DNA from: an uncultured Oscillospiraceae bacterium
GTDB lineage: Bacteria; Bacillota; Clostridia; Oscillospirales; Ruminococcaceae
Direction of reading: 5' to 3'
Assembly: GCA_900547015.1 (NCBI GenBank)
Contig: URFD01000011.1
Coordinates: forward strand, 1 to 23,464
Length of the DNA stretch: 23,464 bases
The notes under the pieces were generated by a model. The model searched no databases and had not been told where the DNA came from. It was given only the letters and a program-made list of their open reading frames with translations. Below are positions 6,471 to 13,173 of this stretch, in pieces (position 1 is the first letter of the stretch; the number at the start of each line of letters is the position of its first letter). Position numbers and translations under genes: made by a program.

Positions 6471-7373
6471 ATGGATTTCAAACAGCTGGAGGCCTTTGTC
6501 TATGTCGTTCGTCTTAAAAGTTTTTCCAAGGCGGCCCAGCGAATTTATTTAACACAGCCTACCATCAGCGCCCACATCAACTCGTTGGAGCGGGAGCTGG
6601 ACACCAAGCTGATCGAGCGCGGCACCAAGTATGTCTACCCAACCAAGCCCGGCAACATCCTGTATCAGTATGCGGTCAAAATGCTGAACCTGCGGGACGA
6701 GGCGTGCTGCTCGGTCAAAAACTACAACAAGGAGCTCAAGGGCACGCTGACCATCTGTGCCTCCACCGTCCCATCCCAGTATATCCTGCCCAAGGTAATT
6801 GCCGCCTTCCGGGAGGAGTACCCCAATGTCACCTTCAACATTCAGCGTCAGGACAGTGAGCTGGTGGTTGAAAGCATCTCCAAGGGACTTGCCGACATCG
6901 GCTTCTGCGGAACGGACACCCACAATCCCGAGTGCGTGCTGGAGAGCTTCACCGAGGACCATCTGGTCATCATCACCCCCAACAACGAGCGCTTCCGCCA
7001 GCTGCAAGCAGGCGGCATGAAGCCGGATTTCCTGAAAAACGAGCCGGTCATCGTGCGCGAGGAGGGCTCAGGAACCCGCAAGGAGATGGAGCATTTCCTC
7101 AACAAGGCCGGCATCGACAGCGGCGAGCTGAAAATCGTCGCCCAGTTCAACGACCCGGACAGCATCAAACATTCGGTCAGCCAAGGAATGGGCATCTCCA
7201 TCATCTCCAAGGCTGCCGTCGAGGACTACGAGGACTTCGGCCTGCTGCTCAGCTTTGATTTAGCCGGCATCTCGATGGACCGCAGCCTCTATGTGGTCAC
7301 CCACAAAAACAACCCCCTCTCCTTTGTCGGCGAGGTATTCTTAAATTTTGTAAAGATGTTCTACGATAAGTAA
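6471..7373 (+). CDS. LysR-family regulator, selenium-metabolism-associated type
   Basis: LysR-type transcriptional regulator of 300 residues, the standard length. The N-terminal winged helix-turn-helix (MDFKQLEAFVYVVRLKSFSK, then AAQRIYLTQPTISAHINSLE, residues 1-60) is followed by a linker helix and a periplasmic-binding-protein-like effector domain (about 90-295). NCBI has a family described as selenium metabolism-associated LysR regulators, and the N-terminal pattern plus the divergent selD neighbour fit it well; that assignment is from memory, not a search. The ATG at 6471 follows TGAGG by 7 bp. LysR proteins typically control the divergent gene and themselves, so selD is the expected target. 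The effector, presumably a selenium or sulfur metabolite, is unknown. Confidence 0.88.
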   Translation: MDFKQLEAFVYVVRLKSFSKAAQRIYLTQPTISAHINSLERELDTKLIERGTKYVYPTKPGNILYQYAVKMLNLRDEACCSVKNYNKELKGTLTICASTVPSQYILPKVIAAFREEYPNVTFNIQRQDSELVVESISKGLADIGFCGTDTHNPECVLESFTEDHLVIITPNNERFRQLQAGGMKPDFLKNEPVIVREEGSGTRKEMEHFLNKAGIDSGELKIVAQFNDPDSIKHSVSQGMGISIISKAAVEDYEDFGLLLSFDLAGISMDRSLYVVTHKNNPLSFVGEVFLNFVKMFYDK

Positions 7374-7431
7374 TGATAAGAAATAAGGTAAGGTTTTAGA
7401 ATCAGAGTTTTTAGAAATGGAGTGAAACATC

Positions 7432-7836
7432 ATGTCGCATATCGTTTTGGCCAAAGCATGGAACAACGGAAAATTTCTTCCCAACGGCGGAGGATACGGT
7501 GTCTGGCTGACCAACTACTTTAAGGACGAATATCTGGATATCGAGTGGTCCTCGGTTGTTTTGGAGCTGGAGGGCTGGCCAAAGCCTGCCGAGCTTGCCA
7601 TCAACACCGACGCCTTCTGGTCGCGCGGCAGAGAGCTGCGCAGCGGCATCATCGGCAAATGGCTGATTGCAAACGGCAAGGGCAGCTGGGAAGCCGGAAA
7701 CGAGCCGGAAATCTTCCTGCGCCCATTGGGAGGCAACCACTTTGCCGCCTCCCTCTCCCCGGTGGACGGTGTGCAGGACAGCGTGGATGTCATCCTTGCA
7801 ACCGCACAGACCTTAACAGAAGAATCCTCCAAGTAA
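7432..7836 (+). CDS. Small hypothetical protein next to the LysR gene
   Basis: A soluble protein of 134 residues that I do not recognise. It is well supported as a gene: ATG at 7432 follows GGAGTG at a good distance, codon usage matches its neighbours, and a strong terminator follows the stop. It is rich in Trp, Gly and Asn (AKAWNNGKFLPNGGGYGVWL, IEWSSVVLELEGWPKPAELA, FLRPLGGNHFAASL), with no signal peptide, transmembrane segment or Cys-rich site. It lies 58 bp after the LysR gene on the same strand with no clear promoter of its own, so the two are probably co-transcribed. A link to selenium metabolism is possible only by proximity. Confidence 0.75.
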   Translation: MSHIVLAKAWNNGKFLPNGGGYGVWLTNYFKDEYLDIEWSSVVLELEGWPKPAELAINTDAFWSRGRELRSGIIGKWLIANGKGSWEAGNEPEIFLRPLGGNHFAASLSPVDGVQDSVDVILATAQTLTEESSK

Positions 7837-7845
7837 TGGCAGAAC

Positions 7846-7884
7846 GAGGCTTTCTCCCCGAGCGGAAGAAAGCCTCTGTTTTTT
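7846..7884 (+). terminator. Rho-independent terminator after the hypothetical gene
   Basis: GAGGCTTTCT (7846-7855) pairs perfectly with AGAAAGCCTC (7867-7876), followed by TGTTTTTT (7877-7884). It ends the LysR-hypothetical transcript. Confidence 0.9.
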
Positions 7885-7956
7885 CGTTTCGTTTTTCCAC
7901 AAGTCCACATGGAAAATGTGGAAAATCTGCGAACCCGAAAATTTACAGTTCATTCT

Positions 7957-7985
7957 TTGATTTTCTCCGACAAAGGGTCTACAAT
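7957..7985 (+). promoter_or_regulatory. Promoter of the patatin-like gene
   Basis: TTGATT (7957-7962), 17-bp spacer, TACAAT (7980-7985), upstream of a leader of about 100 bases. Confidence 0.75.
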
Positions 7986-7992
7986 AGAGTTG

Positions 7993-8027
7993 CCGGAGAA
8001 AATGGGAGGATTTCCCACCTTGTCCGG
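7993..8027 (+). other. Nested hairpin in the patatin gene leader
   Basis: CCGGA (7993-7997) pairs with TCCGG (8023-8027), and inside it TGGGA (8003-8007) pairs with TCCCA (8013-8017). It lies right at the start of the predicted transcript, about 70 bases before the start codon. It could stabilise the RNA; no known riboswitch is recognised. Confidence 0.4.
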
Positions 8028-8094
8028 TAAGCTCTTGAATCGAACTTTTTTGTCCGTGTCCCACAGACTATCTGAAATAGAAAGGATGACCCGT

Positions 8095-8958
8095 ATGACT
8101 CTGCCTGATTTAAGCGGCACCGCCCTGATTTTGGAAGGCGGCGGATTCCGAGGACTGTACACCACCGGTGTCCTCGATTATTTTATGGAGCAGGGGCTGT
8201 ATCTGCCGCAGGTATATGGCATTTCTGCCGGAGCGCTCAACGCCGTCGGATACGCTGCCAAACAGCCCGGACGCAACGCTCAGGTCAACTTCCGCTTCTG
8301 CAACGACAAGCGTTATATCAGCGCGCAGAATATGCTCAAGTATCGCTGCGCCTTTAATATGGAATTTATCTTCGACACCATCCCCGAGCAGTACCTTCCG
8401 TTCGACTACGATACCTTCTTTTCCTCCGAGGTGCAGGTTCATATCGGCGTCACCAACCTGCTGACCGGAGGCTGCGATTTCTTTGATAAGACCCAGATGG
8501 ACCACAGGATGTTTCCGGTTCGGGCCTCCGCCGCATTGCCGCTGTTTTCCCATATCTTCTATCTGAATGGGACTCCGTATCTGGACGGCGGCATCGCCTG
8601 CCCGATTCCGCTGGCAAAATCCATGCAGGACGGCAACAAAAAGCAGATTATCATTCTGACCAAACTGCCCCACTTCGAGCGCAAGCCAACCGCAAACCTG
8701 CCGCTGATTCGCCGCATCTACCGGGAATACCCCCACTTCATCGAGGCGGAGGAGACCCGTCACATCGTAGACCGCAGACAGCGCGACAGCTGCGAGCTGC
8801 TTGCCAAGACCCATCAGGCGCTGATTCTTCAGCCCCACAAGCCCATCCACATCAGCGCCATGCGCGCCGACGAGCAATCGCTGCGTGAACTTTATGCGAT
8901 GGGATACGACGACGCTCGGGCTGCCTTCCCGCAAATCCTCGAATTCCTTGCCGAATAG
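8095..8958 (+). CDS. Patatin-like phospholipase family protein
   Basis: Predicted serine acyl hydrolase of 287 residues acting on lipids or acyl esters in the cytosol or at the membrane face. It shows the oxyanion-hole loop EGGGFRG (14-20), the nucleophile Ser44 in YGISAGALNA (GXSXG), and the catalytic Asp164 in YLDGGIACP (DGG), so the Ser-Asp dyad is complete. An upstream in-frame ATG at 7909 would add 62 residues, but those codons overlap the promoter and leader. The ATG at 8095 follows AGAAAGG by 9 bases and begins the conserved part directly. The C-terminal part (PHFIEAEETRHIVDRR) resembles the bacterial YjjU/RssA-like patatin group. It is a single-gene unit; the substrate is unknown. Confidence 0.9.
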   Translation: MTLPDLSGTALILEGGGFRGLYTTGVLDYFMEQGLYLPQVYGISAGALNAVGYAAKQPGRNAQVNFRFCNDKRYISAQNMLKYRCAFNMEFIFDTIPEQYLPFDYDTFFSSEVQVHIGVTNLLTGGCDFFDKTQMDHRMFPVRASAALPLFSHIFYLNGTPYLDGGIACPIPLAKSMQDGNKKQIIILTKLPHFERKPTANLPLIRRIYREYPHFIEAEETRHIVDRRQRDSCELLAKTHQALILQPHKPIHISAMRADEQSLRELYAMGYDDARAAFPQILEFLAE

Positions 8959-8975
8959 CCCCAAAACAACCAAGA

Positions 8976-9006
8976 AGCCTGCTCTCCCTTTTTCGGAGAA
9001 CAGGCT
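8976..9006. terminator. Bidirectional terminator between the patatin gene and the ABC operon
   Basis: AGCCTG (8976-8981) and TCTCC (8983-8987) pair with GGAGA (8995-8999) and CAGGCT (9001-9006) around a single C/A mismatch. T-rich sequence follows on both strands, though the runs are interrupted. Confidence 0.75.
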
Positions 9007-9031
9007 CTTATTTTGATTGCATTGTTTGGGT

Positions 9032-9652
9032 TTATCGACTCGGGCGGACTATCTGCGTTACCTGCATGGGACGCCCCTCCAGACAGACAATCCACTCCGC
9101 CGCTGCCTGTGCTTCCTTCGCATCATGGGTGATAAAAAAGCCGGGCGCATCCGCTGTCTGTCGGCGAATCAGCTCAAGCGCAGTCGCCGCCGCTTGCTCA
9201 TCCAGACCCTTGAGCGGCTCATCCAGCAGATAAACGACCTCTTTGCACTGCTGTCCGTAAGCCAGCGCCCGTGCAATCGCAACCCGCCGCTTCATTCCAC
9301 CCGACAGCTCGGCAGGAAGGGCATCCTCCCAGCCGGACAATCCCAGCTTGCGAAGAAACTCTCCTGCCAGCGGCTGATGCACCCGGTCCAGCACCAGTGC
9401 AACATTTTGCTCGGCGCTCAAGCCCGGAATCAATCGGTCCTCCTGAAACACGAAGGCAGGTTTTTTCCCTTCCAGCCCGATTACCCTGCCGCTGTCCGGG
9501 CGAAGCAGTCCGCCGATGACCCGCAGCAGGGTGGTTTTGCCGCTTCCGGACGGCGCAAACAAACAGACCATCCCGCGGTCCGGCAGCTCCAGCGTCAGGT
9601 CCTGCATCACGGTCAAGCCCTCGTAGCGCACCGTCAGTCGCTCCAGCTTCAT
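9032..9652 (-). CDS. ABC importer ATPase subunit (SsuB/TauB-like)
   Basis: ATP-binding subunit of 206 residues that powers the importer encoded with it. All nucleotide-binding motifs are present: Walker A (APSGSGKTTLL, about 31-41), Q-loop (FVFQEDRL), signature LSGGMKRRVAIARAL, Walker B VVYLLDEPLKGLDE and the switch histidine in FFITHD. It is shorter than typical SsuB (about 250), lacking most of the C-terminal tail. The reading frame stays open upstream to 10075, but the correct start is the ATG at 9652: it overlaps the permease stop by 4 bp (ATGA) and begins the conserved MKLERLTVRY strand. This implies translational coupling to the permease. It is the last gene of the four-gene operon. Confidence 0.92.
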   Translation of the reverse strand: MKLERLTVRYEGLTVMQDLTLELPDRGMVCLFAPSGSGKTTLLRVIGGLLRPDSGRVIGLEGKKPAFVFQEDRLIPGLSAEQNVALVLDRVHQPLAGEFLRKLGLSGWEDALPAELSGGMKRRVAIARALAYGQQCKEVVYLLDEPLKGLDEQAAATALELIRRQTADAPGFFITHDAKEAQAAAEWIVCLEGRPMQVTQIVRPSR

Positions 9653-10443
9653 CCCTTCGCCCTCCTTGCCCGAGACCTGCTCAGTCTGCCCAGCAGCACT
9701 GTGACCAGTTTTTCCAGCAGAATGGACAGCAGGATGACCACCAGTGTCCACGCAAACAGGTCCTCCGTTTCCAGATAGATTTTTGCATCGTAAATCTGTC
9801 GTCCGATTGCCCGAACTGGTCTGCCCAGCACCTCCGCCGCGACCCCGGATTTCCAAGCCAGACCCAGTGCGCTGGTCAGAGCGGACAGCACAAAGGGTGC
9901 CAGCGCCGGCAAATAGCAGCAGCGAACAATCTTCCATCGGGACAGCGAAAATGCGTGCGCCATCTCCAACAGCTGACCATCCACCGCATCCAGCCCTTCC
10001 CGCACATTGTGGTAGACCACCGGCAGCACCATGATAAACGAGATGAGCGATGCCAAGGCGTCGCTTTCCACCCACACCAGTGCCAGAATGATAAAGGAGG
10101 CCACCGGGGTCGCCTTGAGAACCCCGAGCATCGGCCGTGCCAGAGCTTCCACCAGCTCAATTGCCCAAGCCGCCACAGCCAGCAGCGCTCCTGCGGTCAC
10201 TCCCGTGATAAATCCAATCAGGATTCTCCGCAGAGAGCACAGCACCGTCTCCCAGAAGCTCCAAGTCGAACCCAGTTCCTTCAGACGGGCCAGCACCTGC
10301 AGCGGAGAAGGCAGCAGCAGCGGCACTCCAACCGCAGTCGAGGCCACCTGCCACAGCAGAAGCCAGAATAAAACCGCACCCAGCTGTACCGCCGGATGCC
10401 GACGATTTTGTTTAGTTCGCTCTCTTATAATAGAATCCTTCAT
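9649..10443 (-). CDS. ABC importer permease subunit (SsuC/TauC-like)
   Basis: Inner-membrane permease of 264 residues with six predicted hydrophobic helices, the first at about 20-40 (VQLGAVLFWLLLWQVASTAV). The cytoplasmic coupling loop (EAA motif) is seen as EMAHAFSLSRWKIVRCCYLP near residue 165. Length and pattern fit the nitrate/sulfonate/taurine group of the binding-protein-dependent permeases. The ATG at 10443 follows AGGAAAG by 8 bases and overlaps the end of the substrate-binding protein gene by 32 bp; its stop overlaps the ATPase start by 4 bp. The tight packing supports one transcript. The substrate cannot be read from this subunit. Confidence 0.92.
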   Translation of the reverse strand: MKDSIIRERTKQNRRHPAVQLGAVLFWLLLWQVASTAVGVPLLLPSPLQVLARLKELGSTWSFWETVLCSLRRILIGFITGVTAGALLAVAAWAIELVEALARPMLGVLKATPVASFIILALVWVESDALASLISFIMVLPVVYHNVREGLDAVDGQLLEMAHAFSLSRWKIVRCCYLPALAPFVLSALTSALGLAWKSGVAAEVLGRPVRAIGRQIYDAKIYLETEDLFAWTLVVILLSILLEKLVTVLLGRLSRSRARRAKG

Positions 10444-11506
10444 CCGGGAGCTTTCCTCCTACCGACTTTGGATTAGCGTCCATCAGCACCTGCAAAAATC
10501 CTCCTGCCAGCTGCTGCATCTCATCGCCTTCGACAAAAACGATGTTGCACTCCGGGATCGCCTTTTGGGCGACTGCCGCCTTCATGATGTCGAAATGCTC
10601 CGCCAGCTCTGCGGCATGAGCCAGTCCATCTGTGCTATTCACAAATTCCACCGAGGTGCGGTACTCGTCCAAGAACCGATTCAGCGCCTCCGGATGCTCC
10701 TCAGCAAAGGCCTTGCGAACCACCACGCATCCCATCGTCAGGCCGCTTTCTCCGTCTACTGCGCGGTTCCACTCCTCTGTCAGGTCCAGTGCGACCCGAA
10801 CCTTGTCGTTCTGCATCAGCACCGAGGTCACAAACGGCTGAGGCAGCAGCGCAACCTCCGCCTGACCCGAAGCCAACAGCGGCGGAATCTCCGAATGTTC
10901 GTCCAGATAGGTCACGGTCACATCCTCTCCGGGAGTGAGTCCATTTTTCTCCAGTACCAGATTCAGCGCATATTCCGGGGTAGAGCCTTGACCAGTCGCA
11001 TAGATATTTTTTCCGGCAAGGTCTGCCACCGAATGGATGGTATCTCCTGCTTCCAGAACATAAAGGACACCCATCGTGTTCAGCGCCGCCAACTGCACCT
11101 GACCTTCGGTTTTGTTGTACAGCACCGATGCCAGATTGGTCGGAACCGCCGCAACATCCAGCTCGCCCGAGATGATTTTTCCAGTAATTTCGTCCGGTGC
11201 TCCTGCAAGGGTCACCTCGTACTGATTTGCACTTTCGCCCTGTTCATTTTGTTCCAGCAGTTCCACCATTCCCAGCGCTGTCGGGCCCTTGAGCGCCGCC
11301 AGACGGATTTGAATCGATTCGTCGGTTGTCGGTTCGTTTTTTTCAGCAGTTTTTTCGTCGGATTTTTCAGCAGGCTGCTCGGCAGATTGCTCGGTAGAAA
11401 CCGCCTCCTCCTTTTGAGTCTCCGGTTTGTCCTTGCCTGTGCAAGCTGCCAAGGACAGGGTCATCGACAGCGCTGTCAGCACTGCCAGAATATTTTTCAG
11501 CTTCAT
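10412..11506 (-). CDS. ABC importer substrate-binding lipoprotein (NMT1/SsuA-like)
   Basis: Surface-anchored solute-binding protein of 364 residues. The N-terminus is a lipoprotein signal (MKLKNILAVLTALSMTLSLA) with Cys22 as the lipidation site, followed by an acidic Glu/Lys/Thr-rich linker (about 25-60) common in Gram-positive lipoproteins. The periplasmic-binding fold begins at IRLAALKGPTALGMVELLEQ. The pattern fits the NitT/TauT/NMT1 class, which covers sulfonates, taurine, nitrate, pyrimidine thiamine precursors and others, so the ligand is open. The reading frame extends 11 codons upstream, but the ATG at 11506 has AAGGA about 9 bases before it and starts the signal peptide directly. The regulator stop codon is only 7 bp upstream, so the regulator and transporter are co-transcribed. 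Confidence 0.9.
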   Translation of the reverse strand: MKLKNILAVLTALSMTLSLAACTGKDKPETQKEEAVSTEQSAEQPAEKSDEKTAEKNEPTTDESIQIRLAALKGPTALGMVELLEQNEQGESANQYEVTLAGAPDEITGKIISGELDVAAVPTNLASVLYNKTEGQVQLAALNTMGVLYVLEAGDTIHSVADLAGKNIYATGQGSTPEYALNLVLEKNGLTPGEDVTVTYLDEHSEIPPLLASGQAEVALLPQPFVTSVLMQNDKVRVALDLTEEWNRAVDGESGLTMGCVVVRKAFAEEHPEALNRFLDEYRTSVEFVNSTDGLAHAAELAEHFDIMKAAVAQKAIPECNIVFVEGDEMQQLAGGFLQVLMDANPKSVGGKLPDEGFYYKRAN

Positions 11507-11513
11507 CTGTTCT

Positions 11514-12203
11514 TCATCCTTTCTTGATTTCAGGGTCAATCATTTCCCGGGAAATAGCCTCGGTCAATCGAATCCATTTGCCCTCTCTGCGAATCATGCC
11601 TTGCTGTTCCAGATGCTCCACGGCACGGTAGAGCGAGGTTCGCCCCAGATTGAGCAGCTCGGCTAATCTGGACATCGGCAGCTCCCGACTGGTGCCATCC
11701 GGCTGTTGACGCAGATAGGACAGCAGGCTTTCCTCCGCACTCGGTGCAATAAAGCTGTCAATGCGCCGATTGAGAAACTGGATTCGTCCCGACAGAAACC
11801 GAATGTAATTGAGGGCAATCTGCGGGTACTGCACCATGATTTCCTGCATCGCTTCCATCGACAAAAACAAGACCTGACAGGCGGTTTTCGCACGGACGGT
11901 CGTGACATAGCGCTCCTGTGTGACAAACAGCGCCGCCGCTCCAAAGCACCGACCGGCATCCAGCTCATTGAGCAGGACTCCGTTTTCCTTTTCCACCACC
12001 ACAATTCCCCGGGAAATAATTCCCAAAGAGCGTCGGTAATGCTCCGGTGTGTAGATGGTTTGGCCTTTTGCAAAGTCCTTGAGCTGCACCCGCTGTCCCG
12101 GCTCTGCCTTTTGCTGTTCCTCCAACAGAGCGCAGACCTCCTGCGGCGCAATCCCCTCAAACAGAACGCAGTCTGTCAGCCAGTGGTTTGCCTGTTCTGC
12201 CAT
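11514..12203 (-). CDS. Crp/Fnr-family transcriptional regulator
   Basis: Regulator of 229 residues with an N-terminal cyclic-nucleotide-binding-like beta barrel (about 20-130, including LLNELDAGRCFGAAALF), a dimerisation helix, and a C-terminal winged helix (LPMSRLAELLNLGRTSLYRA, about 170-190). No N-terminal cysteine cluster for an iron-sulfur cluster is seen, so it is not a classic Fnr; the effector is unknown. Two ATGs are possible. The one at 12203 has AGAGGG 6 bp upstream and is preferred over the one at 12209, which abuts it. It heads the importer operon and has a palindrome just after its promoter, suggesting autoregulation and control of the transporter genes. The CDS 3' end and middle carry copies of the ATTTCCCGGGAAAT motif. 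Confidence 0.9.
   Translation of the reverse strand: MAEQANHWLTDCVLFEGIAPQEVCALLEEQQKAEPGQRVQLKDFAKGQTIYTPEHYRRSLGIISRGIVVVEKENGVLLNELDAGRCFGAAALFVTQERYVTTVRAKTACQVLFLSMEAMQEIMVQYPQIALNYIRFLSGRIQFLNRRIDSFIAPSAEESLLSYLRQQPDGTSRELPMSRLAELLNLGRTSLYRAVEHLEQQGMIRREGKWIRLTEAISREMIDPEIKKG
11537..11555. repeat. Copy of the CAATCATTTCCCGGGAAAT motif inside the Crp-like gene
   Basis: This 19-base sequence is identical to 17706-17724 between selB and selC, and contains the palindrome ATTTCCCGGGAAAT. Here it is within the C-terminal codons of the regulator (residues ISREMID). A one-mismatch relative lies at 12004-12017 in the same gene. Confidence 0.6.
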
Positions 12204-12233
12204 GGTCATCCCTCTTTTCGCCCCGATTCCTTC

Positions 12234-12261
12234 AAAAACTGTTCTATTTGGTACAGTTTTT
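12234..12261. promoter_or_regulatory. Palindromic operator of the Crp/ABC operon
   Basis: AAAAACTGT (12234-12242), 10-bp spacer, ACAGTTTTT (12253-12261): perfect 9-bp arms. It starts just downstream of the -10 box, at about +2 to +29, a typical repressor position. The Crp/Fnr-like protein is the likely ligand, though the motif is neither the canonical CRP nor FNR box. Confidence 0.6.
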
Positions 12262-12269
12262 TCGTTTTT

Positions 12270-12298
12270 ATTTTAACTTTTTCCCCTGTAAAAGTCAA
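12270..12298 (-). promoter_or_regulatory. Promoter of the Crp/ABC importer operon
   Basis: On the minus strand TTGACT (12298-12293), 17-bp spacer, TAAAAT (12275-12270). Near-consensus vegetative promoter. Confidence 0.8.
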
Positions 12299-12313
12299 GA
12301 AAAACTTTTGTGT

Positions 12314-12365
12314 ACAAAAAAAGAAGGGCTTCCCTTTCCCAGCCTTTGGGATAGAAGCCCTTCTT
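12314..12365 (-). terminator. Rho-independent terminator of the Cache/MNT/HEPN operon
   Basis: AAGAAGGGCTTC (12321-12332) pairs with GAAGCCCTTCTT (12354-12365). On the minus strand the hairpin runs into TTTTTTT (complement of 12314-12322). It separates the HEPN gene from the Crp operon promoter. Confidence 0.9.
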
Positions 12366-12371
12366 CATGTT

Positions 12372-12824
12372 CTAATAATACCGGTCAAACGGAGCGTCCT
12401 CCTCCGCCTTTTCCCGCAGCTCGAACTCGCGGTCGATTTCGGCAAAGATATACTGATACATCTCCTTTGCCATCCGGTAAAAGTTTTTGACCATTTTATA
12501 GGTATACTCCCGTTCGATGTCCGCCGGGTACCTCGTCTCGATATAGCACTGGTTCAGGTCGGCACTTTCGTCAAACCACTGATGAAAACCCTTGTCGTAT
12601 TTTTTGGCCTGACGGCACATCCAGGTCAGGTTGTGTCCGTCCACCAACACCCCCGACTTGAGCAGGATATAGGCCTTGAGCGCCTTTTCAATCGCCTGCT
12701 GGCAGTGAAAGGCAGACAGCCGATAGCAGCGGTCATCCTCCGACAGGATTTTGGCAGCAATCAAATCCTGACTGGAATGTTCCAGCCAGTCATAATATCG
12801 GCGGCTGTCCTTTGCATTGTGCAT
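12372..12824 (-). CDS. HEPN domain protein
   Basis: All-helical protein of 150 residues with the HEPN pattern of PF05168: WLEHSSQDLIAAKIL, then AFHCQQAIEKALKAYILLKS and GHNLTWMCRQAKKYDKGF. HEPN proteins are often RNases or partners of minimal nucleotidyltransferases (MNT) in toxin-antitoxin-like pairs; the MNT-like gene directly upstream fits that pairing. An RX4H string (RLSAFH) is present but falls in the segment generally conserved in this family, so it does not prove RNase activity. An upstream in-frame ATG at 12842 would overlap the MNT gene; the ATG at 12824 follows AGGAG closely and is preferred. The acidic/aromatic C-terminus ends EEDAPFDRYY. The function in this operon is unknown. 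Confidence 0.85.
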   Translation of the reverse strand: MHNAKDSRRYYDWLEHSSQDLIAAKILSEDDRCYRLSAFHCQQAIEKALKAYILLKSGVLVDGHNLTWMCRQAKKYDKGFHQWFDESADLNQCYIETRYPADIEREYTYKMVKNFYRMAKEMYQYIFAEIDREFELREKAEEDAPFDRYY

Positions 12825-12831
12825 CCTGCTC

Positions 12832-13143
12832 CTATTTCCCATAGCGCACCCTGCCCCTCTGGTTGACCCGGGACGCAAAGGCATCCTTGTTGTTTTTCAG
12901 CTGTTCGAACTGTTCGTTGGTATACAGCAGAATATCGAATGGAATCTCGCTGTCCACCTCGTCAAAGATGCGGGTCAGCATCTTGCGCTTATCCGGGATT
13001 TCTCCCACGACGCACAGCTTGAAGGAGGTGAGCGCTCCATCCATGCTGTACTTGGTCCCATACTCGATGACCCGGGTCGGGGAGAACAGCTCCACAATTT
13101 TTTCCACCGTTTCTTCGATTACCTTGTCGTCGCGTTCGTCCAT
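12832..13143 (-). CDS. Degenerate minimal nucleotidyltransferase-like protein
   Basis: Small protein of 103 residues with the fold pattern of MNT-type nucleotidyltransferases: TRVIEYGTKYSMDGALTSFK followed by LCVV and later IPFDILLYT. In active members the motif is GSxxxGxxxxxSDxDL. Here GS is GT and the SDxD aspartates are replaced (SFKLC); only the third acidic position (Asp in PFDILLY) remains. It is therefore probably not a nucleotidyltransferase enzyme but may act as a binding partner of the HEPN protein, whose gene starts 8 bp after this stop. A GTG at 13170 could add 9 residues; the ATG at 13143 with AAAGGTGG upstream is preferred. It lies 30 bp after the Cache-like membrane gene. Confidence 0.8.
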   Translation of the reverse strand: MDERDDKVIEETVEKIVELFSPTRVIEYGTKYSMDGALTSFKLCVVGEIPDKRKMLTRIFDEVDSEIPFDILLYTNEQFEQLKNNKDAFASRVNQRGRVRYGK

Positions 13144-13173
13144 TGTTTTTTCCACCTTTCCCGGGGACACCCC

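Noticed and set aside
9652..10075. 141-codon upstream extension of the ABC ATPase frame
   Set aside because: It lies wholly inside the permease gene in another frame, and the ATPase fold begins at the ATG at 9652.
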